From Streptomyces ruber (GTDB taxonomy: Bacteria; Actinomycetota; Actinomycetes; Streptomycetales; Streptomycetaceae): a stretch of DNA of 64,000 nt. The stretch covers positions 269,956 to 333,955 of the forward strand of contig NZ_BMQK01000006.1 in assembly GCF_014648075.1 (NCBI RefSeq), read 5' to 3'. The notes beneath the pieces were generated by a model that searched no databases, was not told the origin of the DNA, and saw only the letters and a program-made list of their open reading frames with translations. The position numbers and the translations under genes were made by a program. Shown in pieces: positions 16,882-25,182 of the stretch (the stretch's first letter is position 1; each line of letters opens with the position of its first letter).

Positions 16882-18044
16882 GTGGTGTTCTCCTCGTCGG
16901 CGTGGCGGGTGCCGAGGGCCAGTCCGTGGACGATCCAGTCCCGGCCCGGTGCGGCACCGAGCGCGGCGCCGAGGTCCGCCTGCTGCCAGGAGCCGACGGG
17001 CCGGGCGGTCAGCCCGTGGCGCCGGGCGGTGGCATGGGCCAGGTGGACGGCGAAGCCGGCCCGCAGATGGGTGCGGCGGATGCGCGGCGCGTCGGCGTCT
17101 GCGGGGCAGCCGTGGGCGAGCAGGACGGCGCCCGCCTCCGCGATCCACGCCTGGCCCGCGGCCCAGGCCGCGAGCGTCGGACGGGCCTCCCCCGCGGCGC
17201 GCCGTCGCAGTGTCGTGCCGTCGGGGGCCAGTTCGAGCAGACCGGGTCGTGGTGCGCCGACGGCGACGCACCAGTGCAGGTCTCCGACGCTCACCCGGAC
17301 GGCGGTGGTGAGGACCGCCCGCAGCGCGTCCGGGGGCGGAGTACCCGGCAGCGGCGGCGGGTCGCTGCGGCGTGCCAGCAGCTCGGCGGGAGCGGGCACA
17401 CTCGTCGAAGGCCGTCGGCGGTGCGTGCCGCCCCGCGGGCGCACCGGGTCCTGCCCGCGGGGCGGGACCATGAACACGGCGGCGAGTGGGCTCTCGGCGA
17501 GTCCGTCCAGCCGTACCTCGGCCTCGCCCGCCCCCAGCGCGCGGGCCGCGAGGAACAGCGCCGCGGCGGCGTGCCCGGTGTCCAGCAGCAGCAGCGGCCA
17601 GGCGCGGTGGCCGTAGTGGGAGACCGTGCGCCGCGCGGTGACGGAGAGTTCGGCGCTCACGCCCGGCGGCGTGCCCTCGGGTGGCCCGCCGAGGCGGTGG
17701 ACGTGATGCCTCAGCGGGTCGTAGCCGTACCGGCCCGGCGGCAGGGAGCAGCCAGTGCCCACGACGAGTTCGGCATCCACCGGGTGCAGGGCTCCGGCTG
17801 AGGATGCGGGCCGCAGCCGTCCGGAGGCGTCCGAGGCCGCCAGGGAGAGACGCAACAGCGCCCGCAGGTCGAGGTCTTCCCCGTCGGCCTCCGGGATCTG
17901 ACGCGATGGTCCCGGCCAGGCCCGGACGGCGGGGCCGGCGGGTGTGTCGGGACCGGGACGCTCCGGGGAGCGGGCGCGGGCGAGAGCGGCGACGAGATCC
18001 ACCGGACGGCCCTGAGGGGCGTGTTCCACGTCGGCCGCCCTCAC
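16878..18044 (-). CDS. SagB-type FMN-dependent azoline oxidase/nitroreductase-fold protein
   Basis: A 388-residue protein, GTG start at 18044 overlapping the YcaO stop (GTGA). SagB-type enzymes oxidise azolines, formed by a YcaO cyclodehydratase, to azoles. Recognisable segments are RLRPASSAGALHPVDAELVV and LPPGRYGYDPLRHHVHRL (the usual SGGALYP..GLYHYDP pattern) near 75-130. A second nitroreductase-like half follows (WIAEAGAVLLAHG..AGFAVHLAHATARRHGL) near 290-350. Sequence is weaker than in canonical SagB, so activity cannot be assumed. Operon position between YcaO and exporters supports the role. Confidence 0.75.
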   Translation of the reverse strand: MRAADVEHAPQGRPVDLVAALARARSPERPGPDTPAGPAVRAWPGPSRQIPEADGEDLDLRALLRLSLAASDASGRLRPASSAGALHPVDAELVVGTGCSLPPGRYGYDPLRHHVHRLGGPPEGTPPGVSAELSVTARRTVSHYGHRAWPLLLLDTGHAAAALFLAARALGAGEAEVRLDGLAESPLAAVFMVPPRGQDPVRPRGGTHRRRPSTSVPAPAELLARRSDPPPLPGTPPPDALRAVLTTAVRVSVGDLHWCVAVGAPRPGLLELAPDGTTLRRRAAGEARPTLAAWAAGQAWIAEAGAVLLAHGCPADADAPRIRRTHLRAGFAVHLAHATARRHGLTARPVGSWQQADLGAALGAAPGRDWIVHGLALGTRHADEENTT

Positions 18045-19420
18045 ATGTGCGGCGGAGGCGCCAGCGTGAAGTCCTCCGGCGCGCCCGGTGCGCTCGTCCG
18101 CCAGCCGCGTGCGACGGCGGCCTCGGCCAGGCGCGGGCAGCCGAAGTACCCGAAGGCGGCAGGGGCGTTGGGAAGGAGGCCGGAGACCAGGACGCGGGCG
18201 ACGCGCAGCGGGGTCTCGGCCACGTCCTCGGTGGTGAGGTCGAACGTCATGACGCGGTGGCCGCCCGCGTGCAGTGCGCGCTCCAGCCGGTCCCGGCTGC
18301 CGGGCCGGACCGCGTCGAGGGACACGGTCCCGAGCGCCGGCTCGGTGAAGCGCCGGGCTTCGGGCGCCATCCGTTCGTCCAGCCAGACCTGCACATGCGC
18401 GCCCAGGTCCCGGACGTGCTCGAACTGCTCGCCGCACGCGTCGAGATAACGGCCGTCGGCACGGTGCTCCAGGTAGAGCCCGCGGGCGAGCAGCCCGGCC
18501 TCGACGGCCTGGAACACCCAGCCGTCGGGGGCGGTCAGGCCCTGGGTGAAGACCCACGTGTGGACCGCTTCGAGGACGGCCTTGCGGGCGGCCTCGGCCG
18601 GGTCGTACTTGCAGGCGAACCCGGCGGCGTACAGGCCGAGCCGGAGGTCGTGGACGAGTGCGGCCATGCAGGGGGCGAACTCCGAGGGCATCTCGACGAT
18701 GTGGACGTCGAGCGCGGATCCGGCGAGGTCGTCGGTGAGGCCGGGCACGCTGGCGGGGTCGATGCCGCGGGCCGGGCCGTCGAGGTGCCACCACAGTTCC
18801 AGGGCGTCGCGTTCGACGATCTCCAGCAGGCCTCGTTCGACGGCGTCCTCGAGGCCCTGCCCGGTGGCGATGCCGGCGTAATTGAGGTGGTGGGTGCGGG
18901 GCAGCGAGCGCAGTTCACCCTGGCGCCAGTTGAGGTGGGTGAGCGCAACGGGCGCCCAGACCTCGGTGGTCGTACCGTCGGGCAGCCGCTCGGTACCGCG
19001 CGTCCACAGGGCCGGGGTCTCGGCGGTGAGGGGGCGGTAGGGGAACTTCTCCCGGTCGTACTGCCACTGCGCGTAGGCGGGCAGGTCGCCGGGGCCGTAC
19101 AGCCGCAGGCCCTTCCCGGCCAGCTCGGCGGCGGTGGCGCGGAGGGGGGCGTCGGGGTGACCGGGCGGGGGCACGCGGTTGCCGCAGTACCGCTCCACCC
19201 CTTCCGCTATCGCGGCGACACGGGCTTGCCCGGGGTCGCCGAAGGTGGTGCCGAGGGAGACCCGGTCGGCGGGCCACAGGCCGAGCCTGCGGGCGTCGGA
19301 TATCTCCGCGGTGAGCGCGGTGTAGCGGGGCGGTGCGCCCGCGGGGTGCTCGACGGGCTTGACCTTGCGGACGATGCCGCAGACGGGGTCGACGAGAGCT
19401 TCCAGCGGCAGCGCCGTCAT
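18041..19420 (-). CDS. YcaO-domain cyclodehydratase (RiPP azoline formation)
   Basis: A 459-residue ATP-dependent YcaO enzyme, which activates backbone amides of a precursor peptide so that Ser, Thr or Cys side chains cyclise. ATP-site motifs are visible: RVAAIAEGVERYCGNRVPPP (about 68-88) and GIATGQGLEDAVERGLLEIV, then ERDALELWW (about 180-210). The C-terminus is Pro-rich (TLAPPPHM), as is typical for azole-forming YcaO proteins. It overlaps both neighbours by 4 bp. Together with the separate leader-binding/E1-like protein and the SagB-like oxidase it completes a TOMM-type maturation set. Confidence 0.92.
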   Translation of the reverse strand: MTALPLEALVDPVCGIVRKVKPVEHPAGAPPRYTALTAEISDARRLGLWPADRVSLGTTFGDPGQARVAAIAEGVERYCGNRVPPPGHPDAPLRATAAELAGKGLRLYGPGDLPAYAQWQYDREKFPYRPLTAETPALWTRGTERLPDGTTTEVWAPVALTHLNWRQGELRSLPRTHHLNYAGIATGQGLEDAVERGLLEIVERDALELWWHLDGPARGIDPASVPGLTDDLAGSALDVHIVEMPSEFAPCMAALVHDLRLGLYAAGFACKYDPAEAARKAVLEAVHTWVFTQGLTAPDGWVFQAVEAGLLARGLYLEHRADGRYLDACGEQFEHVRDLGAHVQVWLDERMAPEARRFTEPALGTVSLDAVRPGSRDRLERALHAGGHRVMTFDLTTEDVAETPLRVARVLVSGLLPNAPAAFGYFGCPRLAEAAVARGWRTSAPGAPEDFTLAPPPHM

Positions 19421-20910
19421 CGCAGGATCTCCTTGGCGGGATCGGTGGGGAGGGGACGGGACGTGAGCACGGGCAGCCTCAGCACCACGCTCCGGGGGTC
19501 GACCTCCCGCTCGGACGCGAGCAGCCGGCCGGCCGTCACCGGGTCGTCCCCGTTGTGGGGATTGCGGGCGTGAGCCGGGAAGTGATGTCCGGCGATCTCC
19601 AGGCGGAGCCGGCTGCCCGCGGGCAGCCGCCGGGCGAGGCGACCGAGCCCGACGGTGAGGTCGGCTTCCCGGCCTGGCGGTTCCTCGCGCCGGACGACGC
19701 CGACGGCGAGCCGTTCGGCTGTCCCCTCCGGCGTGAGGGCGGCGAGCCGGGCGGCCCAGTCGGCGGACGGGGTGTGGGCAGTGGCCCGCAGCCGGACGCG
19801 CACGGGCCCGACCACGTCGAGCGGACGCGGCAGTGGCGGGGTGGCCAGCACGCAGCGGTCGGGCGGTCCGCCGGTGGTAACGACGGGAACGGTGAGGTCG
19901 TCGGAGCGGACTGGACGGTCAGGGTCGGCGGTGAAGGCGGAACCGGCCAGCAGCCGCAGCCGCTGCGTACGCGGTTCGCCGTGGGTGCCGGCGGGCAGCC
20001 ACAGGTTGCCGCCGCCCAGTGCCAGCGCGCCGTGGTGCCCTCGGGTGAGCTCGCCGGCGAGAGCGCGGCGGGCCCAGCGCACGTACAGTTCGCCGAGGCT
20101 CACCCGGTGGGCGGGTCCGGCGTCGGGTCCGGGCGCGGTGACGAGGCCGTGTCCCCAGGGGCCCAGCAGCAGCCGCGCCGAGGGGCCGCCCCAGGCGCGC
20201 CACAGTCCGACGGTGTCCTCGGTGAAGTGGTCGTGGAGACCGCCCACCGCGAACAGGGGCACATCGGCGTGCGCCGCCCGCGCCACGAGACGGCCGCTGT
20301 CACGGTGCCGCCACAGGCCCGCCCAGGAGGGCAGACTCCGGCCCAGCCGCTCGGGGAGGCCGGTCAGCGGCAGGTGGGTGAACAGGCCGGGGTCCGCGGC
20401 GAGCGCCTTGTCCAGCGCTCCCTCGTCGGAGTCCCGCCGGTCGCCGTGGGCGGCCCACCATCCGGCGCGGGTCAGCAGCCGTTCCACACCGGAGGGTTCG
20501 CGTGCCGTCTCGGCGGCGCCCAGCGCCGGTACGGCGGCGATGACGGCGTCGGGCCGGACTTCGTCGCCGGACGCTTCGAGGGTGAGGACGAGGGCGCAGT
20601 GGGCGGCGTAGGAGGCGCCGGCGGCGACGATCCGTCCGTCGCTCCACGGCTGTCGCCGGACCCAACGGACGGCCGCCGCTCCGTCGACGGCCTCGTTCTC
20701 GTACGGGTGCCACTCCCCCGGTGACGCGAACCGGCCCCGCACGTCCTGGACGACGGCGGCGAATCCGCGACGGGCCCAGCCACGCGCCTCGGCCCGGTGC
20801 CGGGCGCGGTCGTAGGGGGTGCGGACGAGGACGGCAGGGAAAGGGCCGTCGCCGTCGGGGAGGTGGACGTCCGTGGCGAGACCGGCGACAGCCTCACTGA
20901 ACGGGGTCAT
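19417..20910 (-). CDS. CocE/NonD-type S15 family alpha/beta hydrolase
   Basis: A 497-residue protein from MTPFSEAVAGLATDVHLPDG, starting within the stop of the preceding gene (ATGA). The S15 layout is clear: RTPYDR near 30, QDVRGRFASPGEWHPYENE (55-73), nucleophile elbow AAGASYAAHC with Ser100, and His in LLGPWGHG. A C-terminal jelly-roll domain (from about 340) is typical of X-Pro dipeptidyl-peptidase C-domains. Family members hydrolyse esters or peptides. In this operon it may trim the leader or a tailoring group, which is inference. The frame stays open well upstream, but those codons lie over the E1-like gene. Confidence 0.85.
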   Translation of the reverse strand: MTPFSEAVAGLATDVHLPDGDGPFPAVLVRTPYDRARHRAEARGWARRGFAAVVQDVRGRFASPGEWHPYENEAVDGAAAVRWVRRQPWSDGRIVAAGASYAAHCALVLTLEASGDEVRPDAVIAAVPALGAAETAREPSGVERLLTRAGWWAAHGDRRDSDEGALDKALAADPGLFTHLPLTGLPERLGRSLPSWAGLWRHRDSGRLVARAAHADVPLFAVGGLHDHFTEDTVGLWRAWGGPSARLLLGPWGHGLVTAPGPDAGPAHRVSLGELYVRWARRALAGELTRGHHGALALGGGNLWLPAGTHGEPRTQRLRLLAGSAFTADPDRPVRSDDLTVPVVTTGGPPDRCVLATPPLPRPLDVVGPVRVRLRATAHTPSADWAARLAALTPEGTAERLAVGVVRREEPPGREADLTVGLGRLARRLPAGSRLRLEIAGHHFPAHARNPHNGDDPVTAGRLLASEREVDPRSVVLRLPVLTSRPLPTDPAKEILR

Positions 20911-21809
20911 CCGTCCGTCTCGGACAGGGACGTCGGCAGGGACGTCGGCAGGGACTTCGGCAGGGACTTCGGCAGGGGAGCGACCTCGGGCACCGGAAGG
21001 ACGGGGTGCTCCGTGACGGTCAGTGTGCGCAGGTCGACGCGTCGGAGCCGGCGCCGTGCCGGAAGGCCGCCCGCGTCGGGGGCGTCGGTGGCCCACCGGC
21101 TGAGATCGTCGGCGAGCAGGGCGGCGAGCAGCCCGGCGGCGGGAACGGTGAGCCGGACCGGTGCACCGGACGTACGCGGCCCGCTCCAGTAGGCGGCCAG
21201 CTCGCGGTGCGCGGGGGTGGCGGCGAGCCGGCGGGCCCGGACGTGGGCCGAGGTCACGTCCGAGGGAGCGGCGGCGAGGGGCTCGACGTACGCCTGCCAG
21301 CCCTCCCGGTGGCAGCGCAGCCACGCGACGCCGCGCCCGGGCAGCCGGTCGGCGGCGTCCCACAGTCCGTCGGGCACGGGTCCGTCGAGGCACCACACGA
21401 CGGCGGCGGGGTCTTCGCGCAGCAGGTCGTCCAGGTCTTCCGGCGACGCGCCGGGAGCGGCCGCCGTCACGGTCGTGCGCGGCTCGGCGCCCAGAGCGGC
21501 CAGGTGCGCGGCGAGCGGCCCGGTGAGTACCGGGTCGCCCAGCAGCCGGACGCCCCGGCGGGCAGCCGGCCACTCCGGGTGCTGCGGCCCGTCCGTCAGG
21601 AAACCGGCCTCCTCGAACGCCCGGACGACGCGGCTCAGTTCCTCGTCCGCCGGGGCCGTGGCCGTGCCCGTGAGTCGCGAGAGCAGCGCGTCCTTGTCGG
21701 CGTCCCGCGTACTGACGCTGAGGAACTCCCCTTCGGTGGTACGGACGGCGAGGTCCCGGCCGGGCACGGCGACGACCTCGACTCCGGGTGCGAGCTGGCT
21801 GCGGGACAC
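20907..21809 (-). CDS. TOMM leader-peptide-binding / E1-like partner protein
   Basis: A 300-residue protein. The first ~90 residues (VVAVPGRDLAVRTTEGEFLS, then ELSRVVRAFEEAGFLTDG) look like the winged peptide-clamp used to bind RiPP leaders. Residues ~100-260 resemble a ThiF/E1-like Rossmann region without an obvious ATP loop or CxxC zinc sites (RLLGDPVLTGPLAAHLAAL, VVWCLDGPVPDGLWDAAD). This matches the ocin-ThiF-like partner of stand-alone YcaO enzymes. Near the C-terminus is the short repeat LPKSLPKSLPTSLPTSL, from a repetitive DNA tract at 20933-20975. It is the first enzyme gene after the precursor, 99 bp downstream. Confidence 0.75.
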   Translation of the reverse strand: MSRSQLAPGVEVVAVPGRDLAVRTTEGEFLSVSTRDADKDALLSRLTGTATAPADEELSRVVRAFEEAGFLTDGPQHPEWPAARRGVRLLGDPVLTGPLAAHLAALGAEPRTTVTAAAPGASPEDLDDLLREDPAAVVWCLDGPVPDGLWDAADRLPGRGVAWLRCHREGWQAYVEPLAAAPSDVTSAHVRARRLAATPAHRELAAYWSGPRTSGAPVRLTVPAAGLLAALLADDLSRWATDAPDAGGLPARRRLRRVDLRTLTVTEHPVLPVPEVAPLPKSLPKSLPTSLPTSLSETDG

Positions 21810-21852
21810 GCTGATCCTCCTGACGGCAACGGCAACAGGACGTGGGACGGGC

Positions 21853-21886
21853 GTGGACCCGCCCGGAAGACAACGGGCGGGCCCAC
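21853..21886 (-). terminator. stem-loop between precursor and enzyme genes, possible attenuator
   Basis: GTGGACCCGCCCG (21853-21865) and CGGGCGGGCCCAC (21874-21886) form a 13-bp stem with one G-U pair in the minus-strand RNA, and an 8-base loop. There is no U-run, so full termination is unlikely. A partial block here would give more precursor than enzyme, as is common in RiPP operons. Confidence 0.45.
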
Positions 21887-21908
21887 GGTCGGAGTGCTGG
21901 GCCCTCGC

Positions 21909-22022
21909 CTACTCCTCGGTGTCCTCGAAGGGGTTCTCGACGAGCGCGTTGGAGTGGGAGGCCGAGTCGTGGGCCAGCTGGCCCGGGTCGGCGATCGGCG
22001 CGAAGACCTGCTCGTTGTCCAT
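21909..22022 (-). CDS. 37-residue RiPP precursor peptide
   Basis: A tiny gene with an excellent ribosome site (AAAGGAGAG, 5 bp before ATG) at the head of the YcaO operon. The peptide is MDNEQVFAPIADPGQLAHDS followed by ASHSNALVENPFEDTEE. It is acidic and has no Cys. Residues that could be cyclised are Ser20, Ser22, Ser24 and Thr35. His18, His23 and many Asp/Glu could help bind metal. There is no GG-type leader cleavage site. The Ser cluster (HDSASHSN) is the likely modified core, with an N-terminal leader and perhaps a C-terminal follower. Start position, operon context and the Zur-type box 62 bp upstream support it. The mature structure cannot be read from sequence. Confidence 0.8.
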   Translation of the reverse strand: MDNEQVFAPIADPGQLAHDSASHSNALVENPFEDTEE

Positions 22023-22079
22023 GAACTCTCCTTTTTCATCGGGGAGACGCGGCGTTCGGGTGAGCGCCGCAGCGCCACA

Positions 22080-22901
22080 CTAATGAATCTGATTTTCATA
22101 TTCTAGATCGGCGAGGGGGTGATCTGGGTAACACACCGGCCATCCGCCCTCCGGGTCCCGGCCGACCCGGCCCGCCACCTTCAGCACGTCGGCCAGCAGC
22201 CCCGGCGTGACGACCTCCTTCGGCGTCCCGTCGGCCACCACACGGCCGTCCCGAAGCCCGACGATCCGCTCGGCGAAACGGGCCGCGTGGGCCAGGTCGT
22301 GCAGCACCATCACCACGGTGAGCCCGCGCTCCTCGCGCAGCCGGACCACCGTCTGCAGCACGTCGAGCTGGTGGTGCAGGTCCAGATAGGTGGTCGGCTC
22401 GTCGAGCAGCAGGACGCGGGTGTCCTGGGCCAGCGCCATCGCGAGCCGCACCCGCTGCCGCTCGCCGCCGGACAGCGCGTCGACGTCGCGGTCGGCCCAT
22501 CGCTCCACCCCGACGTCGCGCAGCGCCCGCCGCACGACGGGGTCGTCGGCCTCGCGCAGCATGCCCAGCGGGCCCCGTGCCGCGTACCGCCCCTGCCGCA
22601 CCAGCTGACGCACCGTCATACCCGGTACGGCGAGCGCGGACTGGTGCAGCAGCGCCACCCGGCGCGCCGTGGCGCGCCGGGAGAGCCGGGCGAGGTCGTC
22701 CTCACCGAGCAGCACGCGCCCCCGGTCCGGTCGCAGCAGCCCGGCGGCCAGCCGCAGCAGGGTCGACTTGCCGCAGCCGTTGAGGCCGATGAGGGCGGTC
22801 AGTTCGCCCGGCCGGACGGTCATGTCGACGCCCCTCAGCACGGGGCGCGCGGGGTAGCCGAACTGGACCCCCTCGACGTGGATCCCCATGGACTCGGTCA
22901 T
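22080..22901 (-). CDS. FecE-type ABC ATPase for metallophore import
   Basis: A 273-residue ATPase: Walker A LIGLNGCGKSTLLR, signature ALSGGERQRVRLAMALAQ, Walker B RVLLLDEPTTYLDLHHQ, and the switch His in VMVLHDLAHAARFAE. The LDLHHQ form is typical of siderophore, cobalamin and metal-chelate importers. The start at 22901 follows GGAGG. Its last codons carry the Zur-type box for the downstream precursor gene. Transcription probably comes from the receptor gene promoter (26156), 20 bp separating it from the permease. Confidence 0.92.
   Translation of the reverse strand: MTESMGIHVEGVQFGYPARPVLRGVDMTVRPGELTALIGLNGCGKSTLLRLAAGLLRPDRGRVLLGEDDLARLSRRATARRVALLHQSALAVPGMTVRQLVRQGRYAARGPLGMLREADDPVVRRALRDVGVERWADRDVDALSGGERQRVRLAMALAQDTRVLLLDEPTTYLDLHHQLDVLQTVVRLREERGLTVVMVLHDLAHAARFAERIVGLRDGRVVADGTPKEVVTPGLLADVLKVAGRVGRDPEGGWPVCYPDHPLADLEYENQIH
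22084..22098 (-). promoter_or_regulatory. Zur-type operator upstream of RiPP precursor
   Basis: TGAATCTGATTTTCA, or TGAAAATCAGATTCA on the transcribed side, is a 7-1-7 palindrome with 5 of 7 matched arm positions. It is close to the TGAAAATGATTTTCA-type Zur box known from Streptomyces. It lies 62 bp before the precursor start and inside the last codons of the upstream ABC ATPase gene (22080-22901). Two similar boxes at 26204 and 27663 strengthen the call. Confidence 0.75.
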
Positions 22902-22921
22902 GTCTCGTCCTCCGTCGCACT

Positions 22922-23929
22922 TCAGAACGTACGGCTCGGCGTGCGGCGCACGACGACCAACAGCAGCGCGGCACCGAGGCAGGCGGTGAGCGCCCCGACC
23001 GGCAGCGTGAGCCGGCCGGCGTCCAGCACCTCCGCCAGCAGCCGCGAGAACAGCTGCGCCGCGGCGTCCGCCCCGCACACCACGACCGCACCCACCAGAG
23101 CGGCGCCGGGAAGGCTCGCGCGCAGGTCCGCGCCGAAGAGGGCGACGGCCAGATGCGGGGCCAGCAACCCCACGAAGCCCAGCGCCCCGACGGCGGCCAC
23201 CGCGCCCGCCGTCAGTGCCACCGCGCACAGGAGAGCGAGGGTCCGGGCCCGCCGGGCGGAGAGGCCGGCGGCGAGGGCGATGTCGTCCCCGCAGCGCAGC
23301 AGGGTCAGCGGCCCGGCCAGCAGCCAGGCCGCGGCACCCCAGGCCAGCGCCCACGGCCACAGCAGGTGCCAGTGATGCCACACGCGCCCCTCGGTGGTGC
23401 CGACGAGCCACTGGACGACGCTGCCGAGTTCGCCCGGTTCCACGAGGAGCACCATGGCGGTGAGTCCGCCGAGCACCGCCGACACCAGCACCCCGTGCAC
23501 GGCGGTCTGCGCGGCATCGCCACCACCGCGGCCGGCGAGCAGCCACAGCAGCGCCGCTCCGGCGCAGCCGCCCACGCAGGCGGCGAGGACGACGGCCAGG
23601 GGCGAGTCCCACCCCGCGAGTCCCAGGGCTGTCGCGGTGACAGCCCCGAGAACCGCCCCCGGCGTCACGCCCGTCACCTCGGGCCCGGCCAGGGGATTGC
23701 GCAGCGCGGACTGCAGGACCAGCCCCGCCACGGCGAGGCACGCGCCCGCTCCGACGGCCACCAGCAGCCTGGGCAGGCGCAGTTGCAGAAGAATGTGACG
23801 TTCCGTCGTGTCACCGCCACCGCCCAGGACGTCCCAGGTCACGGCCGGGGACATGCCGCGCCCTGCCACCAGTTCCACCCCGGCGCAGACGACGGCCAGT
23901 GCCGCGAGCGCCGCGAAACGCCGGCTCAC
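22922..23929 (-). CDS. FecCD-family metallophore permease
   Basis: A 335-residue polytopic permease. Conserved FecCD segments include RLPRLLVAVGAGACLAVAGL, LQSALRNPLAGPEVTGVTPG and GFVGLLAPHLAV. About ten helices, the usual number for this BtuC-type family. Its ATG overlaps the stop of the second permease (23926-23929). Together the two make a heterodimeric channel. Confidence 0.92.
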   Translation of the reverse strand: MSRRFAALAALAVVCAGVELVAGRGMSPAVTWDVLGGGGDTTERHILLQLRLPRLLVAVGAGACLAVAGLVLQSALRNPLAGPEVTGVTPGAVLGAVTATALGLAGWDSPLAVVLAACVGGCAGAALLWLLAGRGGGDAAQTAVHGVLVSAVLGGLTAMVLLVEPGELGSVVQWLVGTTEGRVWHHWHLLWPWALAWGAAAWLLAGPLTLLRCGDDIALAAGLSARRARTLALLCAVALTAGAVAAVGALGFVGLLAPHLAVALFGADLRASLPGAALVGAVVVCGADAAAQLFSRLLAEVLDAGRLTLPVGALTACLGAALLLVVVRRTPSRTF

Positions 23930-25182
23930 CGCGCGTCCTCCGTTTCGGTTGCTTCACCGGGGGCGCGGGCGATTCCGCTGGGGCCGCCGCCCCCGGGCCC
24001 GTCCCGACGAGAGTTCTGTGGTGCCACGTCGTGCAGAGCTTCGTCCGCGGAGCCGGAGGGCATGGCCCGCGCACTCCGCGCCGCCGTACGCACCTCGGCG
24101 GAACCCGCCGTCCCGCGCCGGACTCGGCCGAGGCCGCGGCGGCGGCCGCCCGACCTCATCAGGGCGACCCCGGCCGGTACACCCAGCAGGGCCGTCCAGG
24201 CTCCGACCGGCGTCTCCACCGGCGCCAGCGCCAGCCGGGCCGGCACATCGGCGGCGGTGACGACGACGGCACCCCACGCTGCGGACCAGGGCAGCCACCG
24301 CACCGCCCCCGCAGCGGGGCTGAACCACCGGGCCAGGTGCGGGGCGAGGAAGCCCACCCACGCCACGGGCCCGCACACCGCCGTCACGGGCGCGATCAGC
24401 ACCACGGCGATGGCCAGCGCGGCCAGCCGGGCCCGCTGGGCACGTATGCCCAGCGCCTCGGCGTCCTCGTCGCCCAGCCGCATCACCGAGAGCACCGGCG
24501 CGCACAGCACGAGGGCGGGTGCCGCGACGAGCAGCCACGGCCACAGGCCCGCGACGTCGTCCCAGGTCCGGGCGGAGAGGGAGCCGAGCAGGTAGCGGTA
24601 GATCAGCTGGAGGTCGAGCTGGTCGGCCATGACCATCAGCACGAGCAGCGCGGCCTGCAACGCGGCCGCGACCGCGGCGCCGGTCAGCAGCACGGCGGAC
24701 GGGCTGCGGCCCAGCCCGGCGGCGAGCAGCGTGAGTCCGCCGCCGAGCGCGGCACCGCCGATGGCCAGGAAGGGCTGGACGACGGCGGGCAGCGACAGCG
24801 TCAGCACCAGCGGCGCGGCCACCCCCAGCGCGGCCCCGGACGACACACCCAGCATCTCCGGCACCGCCAGGGGATTGCGGAGCGCTTCTTGGAGCACAAG
24901 TCCCGCCGCCCCCAGACAGGCGCCGGCGACGAGGGCCAGCACCAGGCGGGGGACGCGGAGTTCGGTGACGACGATCCCGGCGAGCGTGGTGTCCCCGTCC
25001 AGTGCCGCACCGGCGAGCCGGTGCGGCGGGACGTAGGGGGTACCGAGGCTCAGGGCGCACATGGACGACACGGTCAACAGCGCGACGACCAAGAGCGATT
25101 GCCACCCTCGTGCACGACGTGCGGGCCGCCGGGCACCCACCGTGCCGTCTGCCGCGGCGGGCGCCGAGAAGAGCGCTTTCAC
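23926..25182 (-). CDS. FecCD-family metallophore permease with long C-terminal tail
   Basis: A 418-residue permease, GTG start at 25182 overlapping the receptor gene stop. FecCD motifs: RVPRLVLALVAGACLGAAGL, LQEALRNPLAVPEMLGVSSG and VAWVGFLAPHLARW. After the last helix (about 340) there is an unusual tail of some 75 residues, rich in Arg/Gly/Ser and then acidic (GSADEALHDVAPQNSRRDG), absent from ordinary family members of ~330-350 residues. The tail may be real or may reflect loss of an earlier stop. Confidence 0.88.
   Translation of the reverse strand: MKALFSAPAAADGTVGARRPARRARGWQSLLVVALLTVSSMCALSLGTPYVPPHRLAGAALDGDTTLAGIVVTELRVPRLVLALVAGACLGAAGLVLQEALRNPLAVPEMLGVSSGAALGVAAPLVLTLSLPAVVQPFLAIGGAALGGGLTLLAAGLGRSPSAVLLTGAAVAAALQAALLVLMVMADQLDLQLIYRYLLGSLSARTWDDVAGLWPWLLVAAPALVLCAPVLSVMRLGDEDAEALGIRAQRARLAALAIAVVLIAPVTAVCGPVAWVGFLAPHLARWFSPAAGAVRWLPWSAAWGAVVVTAADVPARLALAPVETPVGAWTALLGVPAGVALMRSGGRRRGLGRVRRGTAGSAEVRTAARSARAMPSGSADEALHDVAPQNSRRDGPGGGGPSGIARAPGEATETEDAR

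Noticed and set aside
20930..20978. short repeat in the E1-like gene as a possible repeat array
   Set aside because: It is a small in-frame repeat (LPKS/LPTS units) within a coding sequence, with no spacer structure, so not CRISPR or a regulatory array.
19417..21873. 818-residue frame extending the S15 hydrolase upstream
   Set aside because: The first ~320 residues lie over the E1-like gene in another frame and are Arg-rich noise. The hydrolase fold begins at the ATG at 20910, which overlaps the preceding stop.
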